A DNA stretch of 42,330 nucleotides, taken from positions 1 to 42,330 of the forward strand of contig JBLHLB010000005.1 in assembly GCA_047618505.1 (NCBI GenBank). The letters are read 5' to 3'. The position numbers and the translations under genes were made by a program. The notes beneath the pieces were generated by a model. It made no database searches and had not been told where the DNA came from. It worked only from the letters and a program-made list of their open reading frames with translations. Shown here in pieces: positions 1 through 8,500 of the stretch (position 1 is its first letter; each line of letters starts with the position of its first letter). This stretch comes from JBLHLB01 sp047618505. Its GTDB lineage: Bacteria > Planctomycetota > UBA1135 > GCA-002686595.

Positions 1-27
1 GCCCGGCGCCGGGCCGCCCCCCCCCCG
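1..27. repeat. GC palindrome followed by C tract at window edge
   Basis: Positions 1-14 form a perfect self-complementary 14-mer (GCCCGGCGCCGGGC), followed by an almost pure run of C to position 27. It lies just past the stop of the minus-strand gene that ends at 51, so it could be part of that gene's transcription terminator, although no T run is visible within the window. It is cut by the window edge. Confidence 0.4.
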
Positions 28-50
28 CTCGGGTCAATCGCGATCAAAGC

Positions 51-788
51 CTACTTGCCGTGGTCGCCGTCGTGATCGCCATGCTCGGCTTCACCGTGGG
101 CTTTTTTACCCTGGGCGTGCAGGGCAGCCATGTGCTCCTGCGGGTTCTTCCAGAAGCCCTTGACGCAGCCCTTGCAGCAGAGGCGCACAAGCGTGTTGCC
201 GTAGAGCAGGTCGATGGGCTCGCCCATGCCGCCGAGCTCTTCGCCGCTGATCAAGCAGGTCGTTGCCGGGTAGTGCTTGAGTTGGGCTGCGATGTAAGCC
301 GCGTCGAGCTTGGCCATCGCCTTAGAGGAATCCTTCTTGTGTCCCTTGACGCAGCCCTTGCAGCAAAGGCGAACGAGGCGCGTGCCGGTGATGACGTTGA
401 TGGGCTCGCCCATGCCACCCAGCTCTTCACCGCTTACGGGGCAAGTCTCCAGGGGGTAGTGCGGCAGTTGCGCTGCGATGATGGCCTGATCGATCTTGGC
501 CATGCCGCCCTCCGGCGACTTCTTGAATTCCTTGACGCAGGACTTGCAGCACACGCGCACAAGACGACCTTCGTATAGGAAGCTGACGGGCTCGCCTGTT
601 TCCTCGGTGAATTCTTCGCCGCTGATGACGCAGGTCGTCAGGGGATAGGTCGGCATCTGCTGAGCGATCATGGTCGCCTCAGCTGCGGCGGCGTCGGTGC
701 TGGTCGCGGAGGTCTCTTGAACGGTCAAAGCCGAGAGGCCCAGGACGAGCGCGAGGGTCGCGCACAGGAGTGTTTTGATGAGTTTCAT
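51..788 (-). CDS. Exported protein with three CCxxC metal-binding-type repeats
   Basis: 245 aa. An N-terminal signal peptide (about residues 1-22, hydrophobic core LLCATLALVLGLSAL) is followed by three repeats with a period of about 62 residues. Each repeat has YPxxTC-x2-SGEE, then GEP, then LVRxCCKxCVK. The lone cysteines are C53, C116 and C178; the CCxxC clusters are residues 80-84, 142-146 and 204-208. The tail (about residues 227-245) is rich in His, Asp and Gly. The spacing of a lone Cys to a Cys cluster resembles YHS/TRASH-type heavy-metal-binding domains, so a periplasmic metal (for example copper) binding role is likely but inferred. The gene stands alone on the minus strand, with 261 bp before the next gene on that strand. 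I do not recognise a named family. Confidence 0.85.
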   Translation of the reverse strand: MKLIKTLLCATLALVLGLSALTVQETSATSTDAAAAEATMIAQQMPTYPLTTCVISGEEFTEETGEPVSFLYEGRLVRVCCKSCVKEFKKSPEGGMAKIDQAIIAAQLPHYPLETCPVSGEELGGMGEPINVITGTRLVRLCCKGCVKGHKKDSSKAMAKLDAAYIAAQLKHYPATTCLISGEELGGMGEPIDLLYGNTLVRLCCKGCVKGFWKNPQEHMAALHAQGKKAHGEAEHGDHDGDHGK

Positions 789-1049
789 GGTTCCAGGTTG
801 GAATGGGTCGGTCGTGGGATCCGGATGACTAGGTCAGCCGGTGATTTGTGGTTCCGAGGGATGTCGCCGTGGAACTGGCGATAAGGATAGCCTCCGGGAA
901 TCGCTGCGGCAGTAGTCCATCGTCCCTGCTCACTAATCTGAGAGAGTCTTCATGCCACCGCCAGGACCGGAGTTTACCCATCTCTTAAGAACGACTGCCC
1001 TTGGGTAGAGGCAGACGGGCTCGGCCCACCTGGAGAGGGCACCGGGGTC

Positions 1050-1499
1050 CTAGAGGAACTCCATTGCGCCTTCGGGCAGCAGGTACACGATTAGCATGCG
1101 GCCGCCCTCAACAGTGGGAACATGGGTCGAGTCTTCGGGCATCACGACCCAGCCGGGGGCGCGCCCATCAAAAGTAGGCTCGCCATCCAGGGCGATGCAG
1201 TAGTCGACTTCGCCCTTGGGATGGCGGTGACGGGGGCCGGGACCGGTCATATCGACGACGTCCACGGAGAAGCCATAGCTCTCCGGCGTCGGCTTGAGGG
1301 CACGGCCCCACTTGACCGGCGGCTCTCCACGGTTGGCGATTTGCCCGCTCTCTAAGAGGGCCAATAGGGCCTCCTTGAGCTCCTGCCCCTTGGGTCCCTG
1401 GGGGTCAAAGCGATCGGCCAAGGTGCGTTCCGCATCGGCCGCATCAGTGAGTTCGACCCCGCGGGCGGCTTCAAGCAGGGGAAGGAATGTTTCTAGCAT
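1050..1499 (-). CDS. Small cupin, 4-hydroxylaminobenzoate lyase (DUF4863)-like
   Basis: 149 aa from the ATG at 1499; the frame stays open to a GTG at 1568, which would add 23 residues without family-like sequence. The C-terminal half is a single-domain cupin. In the longer numbering the likely metal ligands are H114 and H116 (in HRHPKGE), E120 and H149 (in DSTHVPTVEGG). The segments GFSVDVVDM, FDGRAPGWVV and the end LLPEGAMEFL match my memory of the DUF4863/4-hydroxylaminobenzoate lyase (PnbB) family, whose members are about 150-170 aa. The known reaction converts 4-hydroxylaminobenzoate to protocatechuate plus ammonia. No nitroarene-degradation genes lie nearby, so the true substrate may differ. 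Confidence 0.75.
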   Translation of the reverse strand: MLETFLPLLEAARGVELTDAADAERTLADRFDPQGPKGQELKEALLALLESGQIANRGEPPVKWGRALKPTPESYGFSVDVVDMTGPGPRHRHPKGEVDYCIALDGEPTFDGRAPGWVVMPEDSTHVPTVEGGRMLIVYLLPEGAMEFL

Positions 1500-1802
1500 C
1501 AGGGAAAGGGCTGGCGCGCGGTCATTTCGCACGGAGGGAGGGGCATGATCCTGGGCGCCTAGTGTCACTTCAGGAGCCGCCCAAGTGAAGTCCTCATTGG
1601 CGCCCAGGGACGATTATCCATTGTAGGCGGGAAGCCCTGCTGGATTCCTTGAGGCCTCGTGCCCCGGGGCTACACTCGGCCAGTCCACTTTTTGGGGCGC
1701 ATGATCGGGTTTCGACCCGTGCCAGCTTCGTTAGACGTTTCTTCGCTACACACTTTCAACCGGGCGCTTCCCCAGGGCAGCGCCTGCCGAGTCTTCTTTG
1801 GC

Positions 1803-2681
1803 ATGACAACCACACCTGTTGCCGTGAATACGAATCTTCCGTCCACGACCGAACTCCTCGCGCAGTTCGGTGACGAGTACCTCTCGATCAACTCGCTCTT
1901 CCAGTTCTCCTTTGTTCCAGGTGGGCGGCTTTCGCTGCTCAAGGACCTGACGCTGGAAGAGGACTGGGGCACGAACAACTTTGTGTTGCTCAAGTACCTG
2001 GCGGTTCACGTACGACTGGCGATCGAGCAGGAACGCTACGTCTGGAACGGCGATCAGATTGTTATGACGGCGGGCAGCTTGACGACTACAAGGGGCACGC
2101 CGATTTTCGTGGGCCTCGTAAAGAACGCGGCTCCAGAAGAAAACCCCTGGGTCATGAACTGGATCGGGGAGCGCCCCCGCTGCGCCGAGCTTCCGCAACC
2201 GGCGAACCTGGGGGAATGGCCTGAATTGGATCCCGCCAAGGAAGTGCTGATCGTCTGCGACCTTTCCGATGAGGAGCGCCGCGAACGCCTTCCCGTCATC
2301 GGTGATCTTCCAGTGGTCGCACAGATGGCAGCCCTTTCGGGTGCCTTGGATTGGTCGATGCGGCGTGGACTCGGAATCCGTCAAATTCACGGCGGGGGTC
2401 GCGGTTGGTTCGTGCCCCTACACCTGCAGAGCCGTGAAAATTTGACCGTGGCACCTGATCTCGTCGCGCCAGTGCTCGTGCAAGGCGAGCGCCTCGCGGT
2501 GCGTGCCTTTCTGGAGCCCCATGTGGCCTACTCTCCCGCGCGGGCAGTGGTCGAGCGTTGGGAGCAGCTGCCGCCGTGGATGCTCGATGCCTGGGAAGGA
2601 GCATCGAACGCGGGGGGTCTTCCCATCGACCATGACAGCGAAGGCCCGGTTCTTCAATCCGACGAACTTCCTGGGGAATAG
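1803..2681 (+). CDS. DUF3825-like cytoplasmic protein
   Basis: 292 aa from the ATG at 1803. The frame is open from 1659, but the extra 48 residues look non-coding (Pro/Arg-rich, no family match). No signal peptide or membrane segment. The pattern of an early LTLEEDW..NNFVLLKYLAVHVRLAIEQ helix, then TAGSLTTTRGTPIFVGLVKN and WVMNWIGERP, and later CDLSDEERRERLP and LVAPVLVQGERLAVRAFLEPHVAY resembles DUF3825 proteins, which share an LxNYL helix, an NTGL-like strand and an SxPRxYxDP-like segment. Their function is unknown; some bacterial members are linked with nucleic-acid-related or defence genes, which are not seen here. It begins the plus-strand block and is 12 bp from the next gene. Confidence 0.65.
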   Translation: MTTTPVAVNTNLPSTTELLAQFGDEYLSINSLFQFSFVPGGRLSLLKDLTLEEDWGTNNFVLLKYLAVHVRLAIEQERYVWNGDQIVMTAGSLTTTRGTPIFVGLVKNAAPEENPWVMNWIGERPRCAELPQPANLGEWPELDPAKEVLIVCDLSDEERRERLPVIGDLPVVAQMAALSGALDWSMRRGLGIRQIHGGGRGWFVPLHLQSRENLTVAPDLVAPVLVQGERLAVRAFLEPHVAYSPARAVVERWEQLPPWMLDAWEGASNAGGLPIDHDSEGPVLQSDELPGE

Positions 2682-2693
2682 GGCAGCGCCCCA

Positions 2694-4940
2694 ATGTTCA
2701 CTTCCAAGGGTTCCATCAGTCGCGCGACGCTGCTCTTTGTAGGCGTCTTGCTTGTCATTGGCTTCGCCCATTCGCCGCTGTTGCGATCGGGCCTGGTGAC
2801 ATCCGATTACCGTGCCCTGGCCTTGGCGGAGCGCAGTTTGGAGGACGCTTCCTGGGCCAAGGAGAAATACGCTTCGGACGCGAATAAAGGGGAAGGGGCT
2901 GAGGGCTGGTCTGGAGCAGTGTCCGACGACTCACCTGAGGGCAGGCCGACTCCGCCCCTCGCGCACCTGGCGCAGAAACTCTCTCGCCAGGTGGCGAGTC
3001 TTGGCTCACCGAATCACTTTCCCTCCGCGGCCGTGTTGCTGAGGGTCGAAGGACTGCTTTACCTTGGCCTGGGGGCGCTCGGTCTAGCGCTGTTTACGCG
3101 GCGATTGTTGTTGCCCTGGGCGGGCAGCGTGCACGCGGCCGCGGCGGGTTGGGCGGCGGCCCTAATCTTCCTTGTGCATCCCCTGGCGTCCGTCGCCGTC
3201 GCCGGGGTTTCCGTGCGCGGTGAACTCCTCGCAGTGGTGCTTGCCCTGTGGTCCGGCGCTTTCTTCCTCAGGGGGCGCCAGGATCGTCGCATTGGATTCA
3301 CGGTGACAAGCTTCGTTCTCTGTGGCCTCGGTGGTTTTGCCTCCAACGTTGCCCTGGGGTTGCCGGTGCTCTTTGCCTGCGCGGAGTTCGCTTCGGCCCA
3401 CCGATATCGCACCGTTCGTGGGCGGCTGCGCACAACCATGACGACGCTGTTCGTCTTTGGGATTGCCGCTTCCCTGGACTTGATGCTGCATGTCAGTCGA
3501 TTGGGGGGCGCCTCATTCCCGTCCATGGTGCGAGCCTTGGCCAACGCTGCGGAACCCAATGCTCTGGCGGGGGAGGTGCACCGCATGTTGTCGGAACTGG
3601 GGGCCCTGGTTCTGCCCGTTGGTTCCGACGCACTGGGGCCCGCGGGCTTCGTCTTGGCGGGAGCTGTCTTTCTGCTCTCGGCCCAACCGGCGCTCCTGGC
3701 TGCGCGCTCTGCGCCGCGCCTTTGGTCGATGCTCCTGGTGTTCTTCGTCGTTGGGATCTCCCTCACGCTCCTGTTGGATGCAGGGGCGCCCAAGCAGGTC
3801 GGCAGCACGCCGGTACTCTTCGCATCCGCAGCGGTCATCGCAGCGGGTGTGGGCATTGCCACTACGGCTCTATCGGGAGCGCGACGACGATTGCTGCCCT
3901 GGACCGTCGCCCTGGGTTACGCAATCTTGGCCCACGGAAACGCACTGGAGTGGCGCGCTGCCGGTCACGCAACCGAGGTCTTGGCCCAGGAATTGCGCGA
4001 GGTCGTGACGGTTTATGGACGCGACCCGCACTACCTTGTTGTAGATCCGCCGAACTCCCTGGGCGGAGTCTCGCCCCTGGATGCTGAATTGGCGTGGTTG
4101 ATACCGGCGCGGACAGCACGCGGTTCGGCTTCCGAAACCGGAGGCGAGGGGCTCGCGGGAAGACCGCACGTGCTGGCCCTGGCGAAGCCGGCCCTACGTC
4201 TCTATGCCCGCTCAGCAGAATTTCGCAGCGCACGGGAGTCGGGCATGGTTCTCCTGGCGCCGGACGGTGACGGCGAGCGTAGTGCCTGGTTGCTGGAGCC
4301 TGCGCTGCCCTCGGCGGGGATGCGAACCTGGCAGAACCTACTCTCCACGCCGGTGATTGATGTTGATCCCGTGCAGTCCTCTGTGCTCCTTGTCCGGCCG
4401 CAGTCCGGGGCGGATCTCAGTCGCCTAGAGCGGGTGGGCTGGACCAGCGTCGATGGTGAAGCCTACGCGGCTGACCTCGGCCTTTGGATAGAGGACGCCG
4501 GCGGACGGCTTGGCATCTATGATCTCTCGGCGGCCGCAACTTGGTTGGCGAGCAATCGCGTGCGCCGTGTGCGATTCGAAAATGGTCGCCTGTCCCTCAG
4601 TTCGGTGCAGTTAGTGGACGCCCTACCGAGCCCGGGTGAACCATTCCGCCCGCGTGCCGACGGCGATGATTGGTTGTTCCCCACGCCAGGGCCTGGTCTT
4701 GGGCGCGCCGTGGTTGAAGATTCCCGTTGGGTGCTTTCGCTCTTGGACCTCGATAGCCTGCGTTACACAGAGGTGCCGGTGGCGCCCGAGACCGAGGAGC
4801 TCTCGCCGCTGAGAGCGGCCCGGGCGGAGGCTGCTCTGCGACTCATTGGGGAGGGACCAACGCTATGGTCTCTGGAGCGCCGCGTTGGCGAGCGCGCCTT
4901 TCTTCAGGTCAGCGGTCGGAGCCCCCGGGCTTCCCGATAA
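2694..4940 (+). CDS. Polytopic membrane protein, possible GT-C/TMTC-like
   Basis: 748 aa. About 10 hydrophobic segments are visible, near residues 11-30, 118-138, 147-170, 177-194, 202-230, 248-266, 300-335, 343-362, 373-392 and 400-413. The C-terminal 330 residues or so are soluble. The segment AAALIFLVHPLASVAVAGVSVRGELLAV is close to the membrane signature of TMTC-like proteins (ALHPVHTEAVAWVSGRKDLLA in my memory), which are related to GT-C glycosyltransferases. The catalytic Asp pairs and C-terminal TPR repeats of that family are not visible. It follows the DUF3825-like gene closely and precedes queF by 77 bp. Function unknown; a lipid-linked sugar transferase or a degenerate relative is a guess. 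Confidence 0.75.
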   Translation: MFTSKGSISRATLLFVGVLLVIGFAHSPLLRSGLVTSDYRALALAERSLEDASWAKEKYASDANKGEGAEGWSGAVSDDSPEGRPTPPLAHLAQKLSRQVASLGSPNHFPSAAVLLRVEGLLYLGLGALGLALFTRRLLLPWAGSVHAAAAGWAAALIFLVHPLASVAVAGVSVRGELLAVVLALWSGAFFLRGRQDRRIGFTVTSFVLCGLGGFASNVALGLPVLFACAEFASAHRYRTVRGRLRTTMTTLFVFGIAASLDLMLHVSRLGGASFPSMVRALANAAEPNALAGEVHRMLSELGALVLPVGSDALGPAGFVLAGAVFLLSAQPALLAARSAPRLWSMLLVFFVVGISLTLLLDAGAPKQVGSTPVLFASAAVIAAGVGIATTALSGARRRLLPWTVALGYAILAHGNALEWRAAGHATEVLAQELREVVTVYGRDPHYLVVDPPNSLGGVSPLDAELAWLIPARTARGSASETGGEGLAGRPHVLALAKPALRLYARSAEFRSARESGMVLLAPDGDGERSAWLLEPALPSAGMRTWQNLLSTPVIDVDPVQSSVLLVRPQSGADLSRLERVGWTSVDGEAYAADLGLWIEDAGGRLGIYDLSAAATWLASNRVRRVRFENGRLSLSSVQLVDALPSPGEPFRPRADGDDWLFPTPGPGLGRAVVEDSRWVLSLLDLDSLRYTEVPVAPETEELSPLRAARAEAALRLIGEGPTLWSLERRVGERAFLQVSGRSPRASR

Positions 4941-5017
4941 CCGAACGGCTTCCCGCTAGCAGCACTTCTTTCCGCTTACCGGCTTCAACCCCCCCCCGAC
5001 GATTCGTCTCCGGAACC

Positions 5018-5368
5018 ATGCCCAGTCAACCTTCGAAGACCCTCGACACCTTCCCGAATCCCAACCCAAAGCGGGACTATGAGATTCGATTCGATTGCCC
5101 CGAGTTCACCTGCCTATGCCCCATGACCGGGCAGCCAGACTTCGCCACCCTGCGCATCCGCTATGTGCCCGATGCCCTGTGTGTGGAGCTGAAGAGTCTG
5201 AAGTTCTACCTGTGGTCCTTTCGTAACGAAGGTTGCTTCCATGAGGCGGTCACCAACAAGATTCTCGATGACCTAGTGGCCGCCGTGGCCCCCCGTAGCA
5301 TGACCCTGGAGGCGGATTTCTACGTCCGTGGGGGAATCCGCACGGTCGTTGAGGCGAGTCACCCCTAG
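5018..5368 (+). CDS. queF: NADPH-dependent 7-cyano-7-deazaguanine reductase
   Basis: 116 aa from the ATG at 5018. An open frame extends upstream to 4865 but overlaps the previous gene and has no family sequence. QueF reduces the nitrile of preQ0 to preQ1 with two NADPH, a cytoplasmic step in queuosine synthesis. The active-site segment FTCLCPMTGQPDFA contains the nucleophilic Cys34 and Asp41. The family motif ELKSLKFYLWSFRNEGCFHE contains Glu76 for substrate binding and the NADPH-side residues. The length fits the short single-domain (type I, YkvM) form, though it is trimmed at both ends compared with the Bacillus protein. No other queuosine genes (queC, queD, queE, tgt) are in the window. 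Confidence 0.96.
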   Translation: MPSQPSKTLDTFPNPNPKRDYEIRFDCPEFTCLCPMTGQPDFATLRIRYVPDALCVELKSLKFYLWSFRNEGCFHEAVTNKILDDLVAAVAPRSMTLEADFYVRGGIRTVVEASHP

Positions 5369-5518
5369 GGGCTTCCGCTGGCACGGGGGTTGCACCTGAT
5401 GGGGGCGGCCCCGGTCGCCGAGGAAAACACGGATTTTCACTGAGCCCTGGCTCGCCTGGGGCGTTGTCACTTTGTTCGGACCGATTAAGCCTTCTACGCT
5501 GCCCTGGATGTTGCCTCC

Positions 5519-8500
5519 ATGAGCCTGTTATCTCCCGCCCTTGTTCCGCTCCTCCTGCTCACGTTTCTCTCACCTGCGCCCGTAGAACCTCAGGGTTCGA
5601 CTCAGGGTTCGACTCAGGTTTCGCTTCAGGACTCGACCCAGGGTTTTGCCGAGCGTTTCGCCCTGGCAGAGGATCGCGAGGCCCTGGTTGGCGAATTGAT
5701 TCCGGGCACCGAGGAGCACTACTTCTATTCCTGCCTGCTGCTCCAGGCCCAGGGGGACTTTACCGGGGTGGATGACCAGTTGAGCAAGTGGGAGCAACGG
5801 CTGGGAAACTCGGAGCGCTTGGATCAGATGCGGAACCGACAGGCGCTCCTGAATTTCGAGGGCAACACAGAGGCTTCGGCGACTCATCTCGGTCGCCTCC
5901 TCGGGTTGGGTTTCGATCATCAGCAGCAGGTTCCCGGGGCGGAGCTGGGGCTGCCGACACGGTTGGACGAGGGCCTGCTTTCCCACGAAGCATTGATCGA
6001 GCGAGCCCTGGGCGAGAAGCGTAACTCACTGGCGGGATTCCGTGACAGTGCGCTGGGTGGGTTGGCGACGCGGGACTTGAATCGCAATCAACTGGCGAAT
6101 CTGCTCGACCGCCTTCCGCGTCCGTCGATCGGCAACCTGGCGGCCTTGGTGATAAAGGACCTGGAGATCAACAATAAGAATGATCTGGGCTCGCGCAACA
6201 TCCACGATCGTATGACGCTGTCGCAGCTGGAGGAGTGCGTGCGCCTAAGGCCTAGCCTCTTGTCCGGCGAGCGCTGCGTAGAGCTCTTCCTGCGACGCCT
6301 GCAGCCGGGGGATGACAGCAGCTGGCGGCGCGATTCCGTGGAGCGAGAGGTCTACTTGACACGCCTTGAGCGCTTTGTGAATCGACTGACACCTGCCTTC
6401 AACTCCCTGAAGGCACACGTGTTGCATCATCGGTTGAAGCACGATCTTGAGGCGGGGGAAGTGAACCGAGGACGGCTTGTTGCCTATCTGCGCTTGCCCC
6501 GTTCGGAACCCTATATGGATCGTCAGTACTTTGCAGAGGCACCACAGGGCAGCCATGTGAATCTGAATGCTGAGTTTCAGACGGAACTGGACATCGTTTC
6601 GAACGACGGAGACCTGGTGCGCGCCTGTCTGACGAAACTCTTTGTGGGGGATTCGAACACCTCCGACTTTGACGAGATTCTGCGTGAACGCTACCTGCGC
6701 CGAACCTTTGCCGAGGCGAAGCTGATGGCGGGTGTTGGTGACAGGGCGCGCTGGTTCGAGATGCTTGACAGCCCCAGTCTCTACGAGGAAGTGGAGCAAC
6801 GCGTTGAGCTTGAGTTCTCGCCGGAACAGCAGCGTTATTGGGCCCCCGAAGAGGGAGTAACGCTTGAGGTCGACGTGAAGAACGTCCCGCGCTTGCTGGT
6901 TAAGGTTTTCGAAATCGATGCCTTCAACTACTACCGGACCTTCGGGGACGATGTGAATACGGGGATCACCTTGGATGGATTGGTGTCCCAGGTGGAGCAC
7001 AGCATGGAGTTCGACTCGCCTGCGATTCAACGCGTGCGTCGACGGATCGAACTCCCGAGTATGTCGAAGCCCGGTGTCTTTGTGGTCGAGCTCGTCGGTG
7101 GTGGAGTTTCTAGCCGCGCTGTGATTCGAAAGGGCGAGTTGCGCTTCACCGAGCGACGGACATCTGCGGGACACGCTTTTCGCGTTCTTAACGAGAAGGG
7201 ACAGGCTGAGGCTAACGCGCGCCTTTGGTTCGGAGGCAAGGAGTACACACCCGCGGACAACGGCGAGATCTATCTGCCCTATTCGACCAGCCCCGGTTTG
7301 GAGACGATGATTCTCCGTCTCGGGGAGCGGGCTTCCATGGGTAGCTTCCGCCACCTGGGGGAGAACTATCGCCTGGGCGCAGACTTCTTCATCAATCGCG
7401 AGACCGTTCTGGGGGGCGAAGTCGCGGAGGTCATGGTGCGACCGCGGTTGTCGGTGAATGACGAGCCGTTGCTTCTTTCGCTCCTGGAAAAGCCCGTGTT
7501 GACCATTCAGTCGGTAACCCTAGACGGTGTCGAGGCCAGCCTCGAGGTGACGGATCTGGAGTTGTCGAACACGGGCGAACTCATCTCTCTGATTCGCATT
7601 CCTGCGAATCTGCGCAGACTGAGTTTTTCGCTGCGGGGCAGTGTGCGCCAGTTGAGCCAGGGCACCGATGTGGACTTGAACTCGGGACAGCAGACTTTTG
7701 TCGTCAACGGAATCGATGCCACCGTGGCAACGGATGCTCCTTTCCTTTCGCGATCGTCCGATGGGTATGTCTTGGACGTGCTCGGCAAAGATGGGGAGCC
7801 GCGGGCGGGGCGTGCGGTGACCCTGCAATTCGAACTGGAGCACTTCATCCATGACCTCAGCGTGACGCTTCAGACCGATTCGGTCGGGCGAATTCACCTG
7901 GGCAGCTTGGTTGGCGTGACCGAGGTGCAGACCACCGGTTTCAAAGGGACCGTCGGGCCCTGGCGTCTTGCAGACGATGCGCGAAGCTACCCCTCAAACA
8001 TCGCCGGCGTAGCTGGTGAGACCCTGCGCTTGCCCCTGGGCGTGGGTGCAGGCGGGCTCACTCGCGAGCATGTGTCCCTTTTTGAAATGCGCTCCGGCGT
8101 GATCTTCCGGGACGTCTTCAGCAGACTTTCCCTTGAGGCGGGCACCCTGGAGATGAAGGGGCTTGAACCGGGGAACTACCGTCTCGACCTGCCCCGCGCC
8201 AGGGCGAGCATCGCGGTGCGCGTGACCACGGGCGAGCGCCACAACGGCTGGGCCATCGGACAGTCCCGCTGGCTTGCCCTCGAGGGTCGCTCCAGCCTGC
8301 AGTTGGCTGAGCTGCGCGTCGATGGCGACGATCTTCTGATTCGATTGGACAACGTCGGCTCCGACGGTCGCGTGCACGTGGCGTCCTCACGCTACCTGCC
8401 TGCCTTCGACATTTTCCGGGCCCTGAGAGGTCGGAGGCCAAGTCCCCGCGCGCCCCTCGCCGTGGGTGGCCTGGAGTCGGACTATGAGTCGGGCCGTGCG

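Noticed and set aside
60..578. Plus-strand ORF of 172 aa opposite the CCxxC repeat gene
   Set aside because: It is the antisense of the three repeats, with Ala/Leu/Arg-rich sequence and no start signal.
3059..3862. Minus-strand ORF of 267 aa within the membrane protein gene
   Set aside because: Arg/Ala/Pro/Thr-rich composition with no family features; an antisense shadow in GC-rich DNA.
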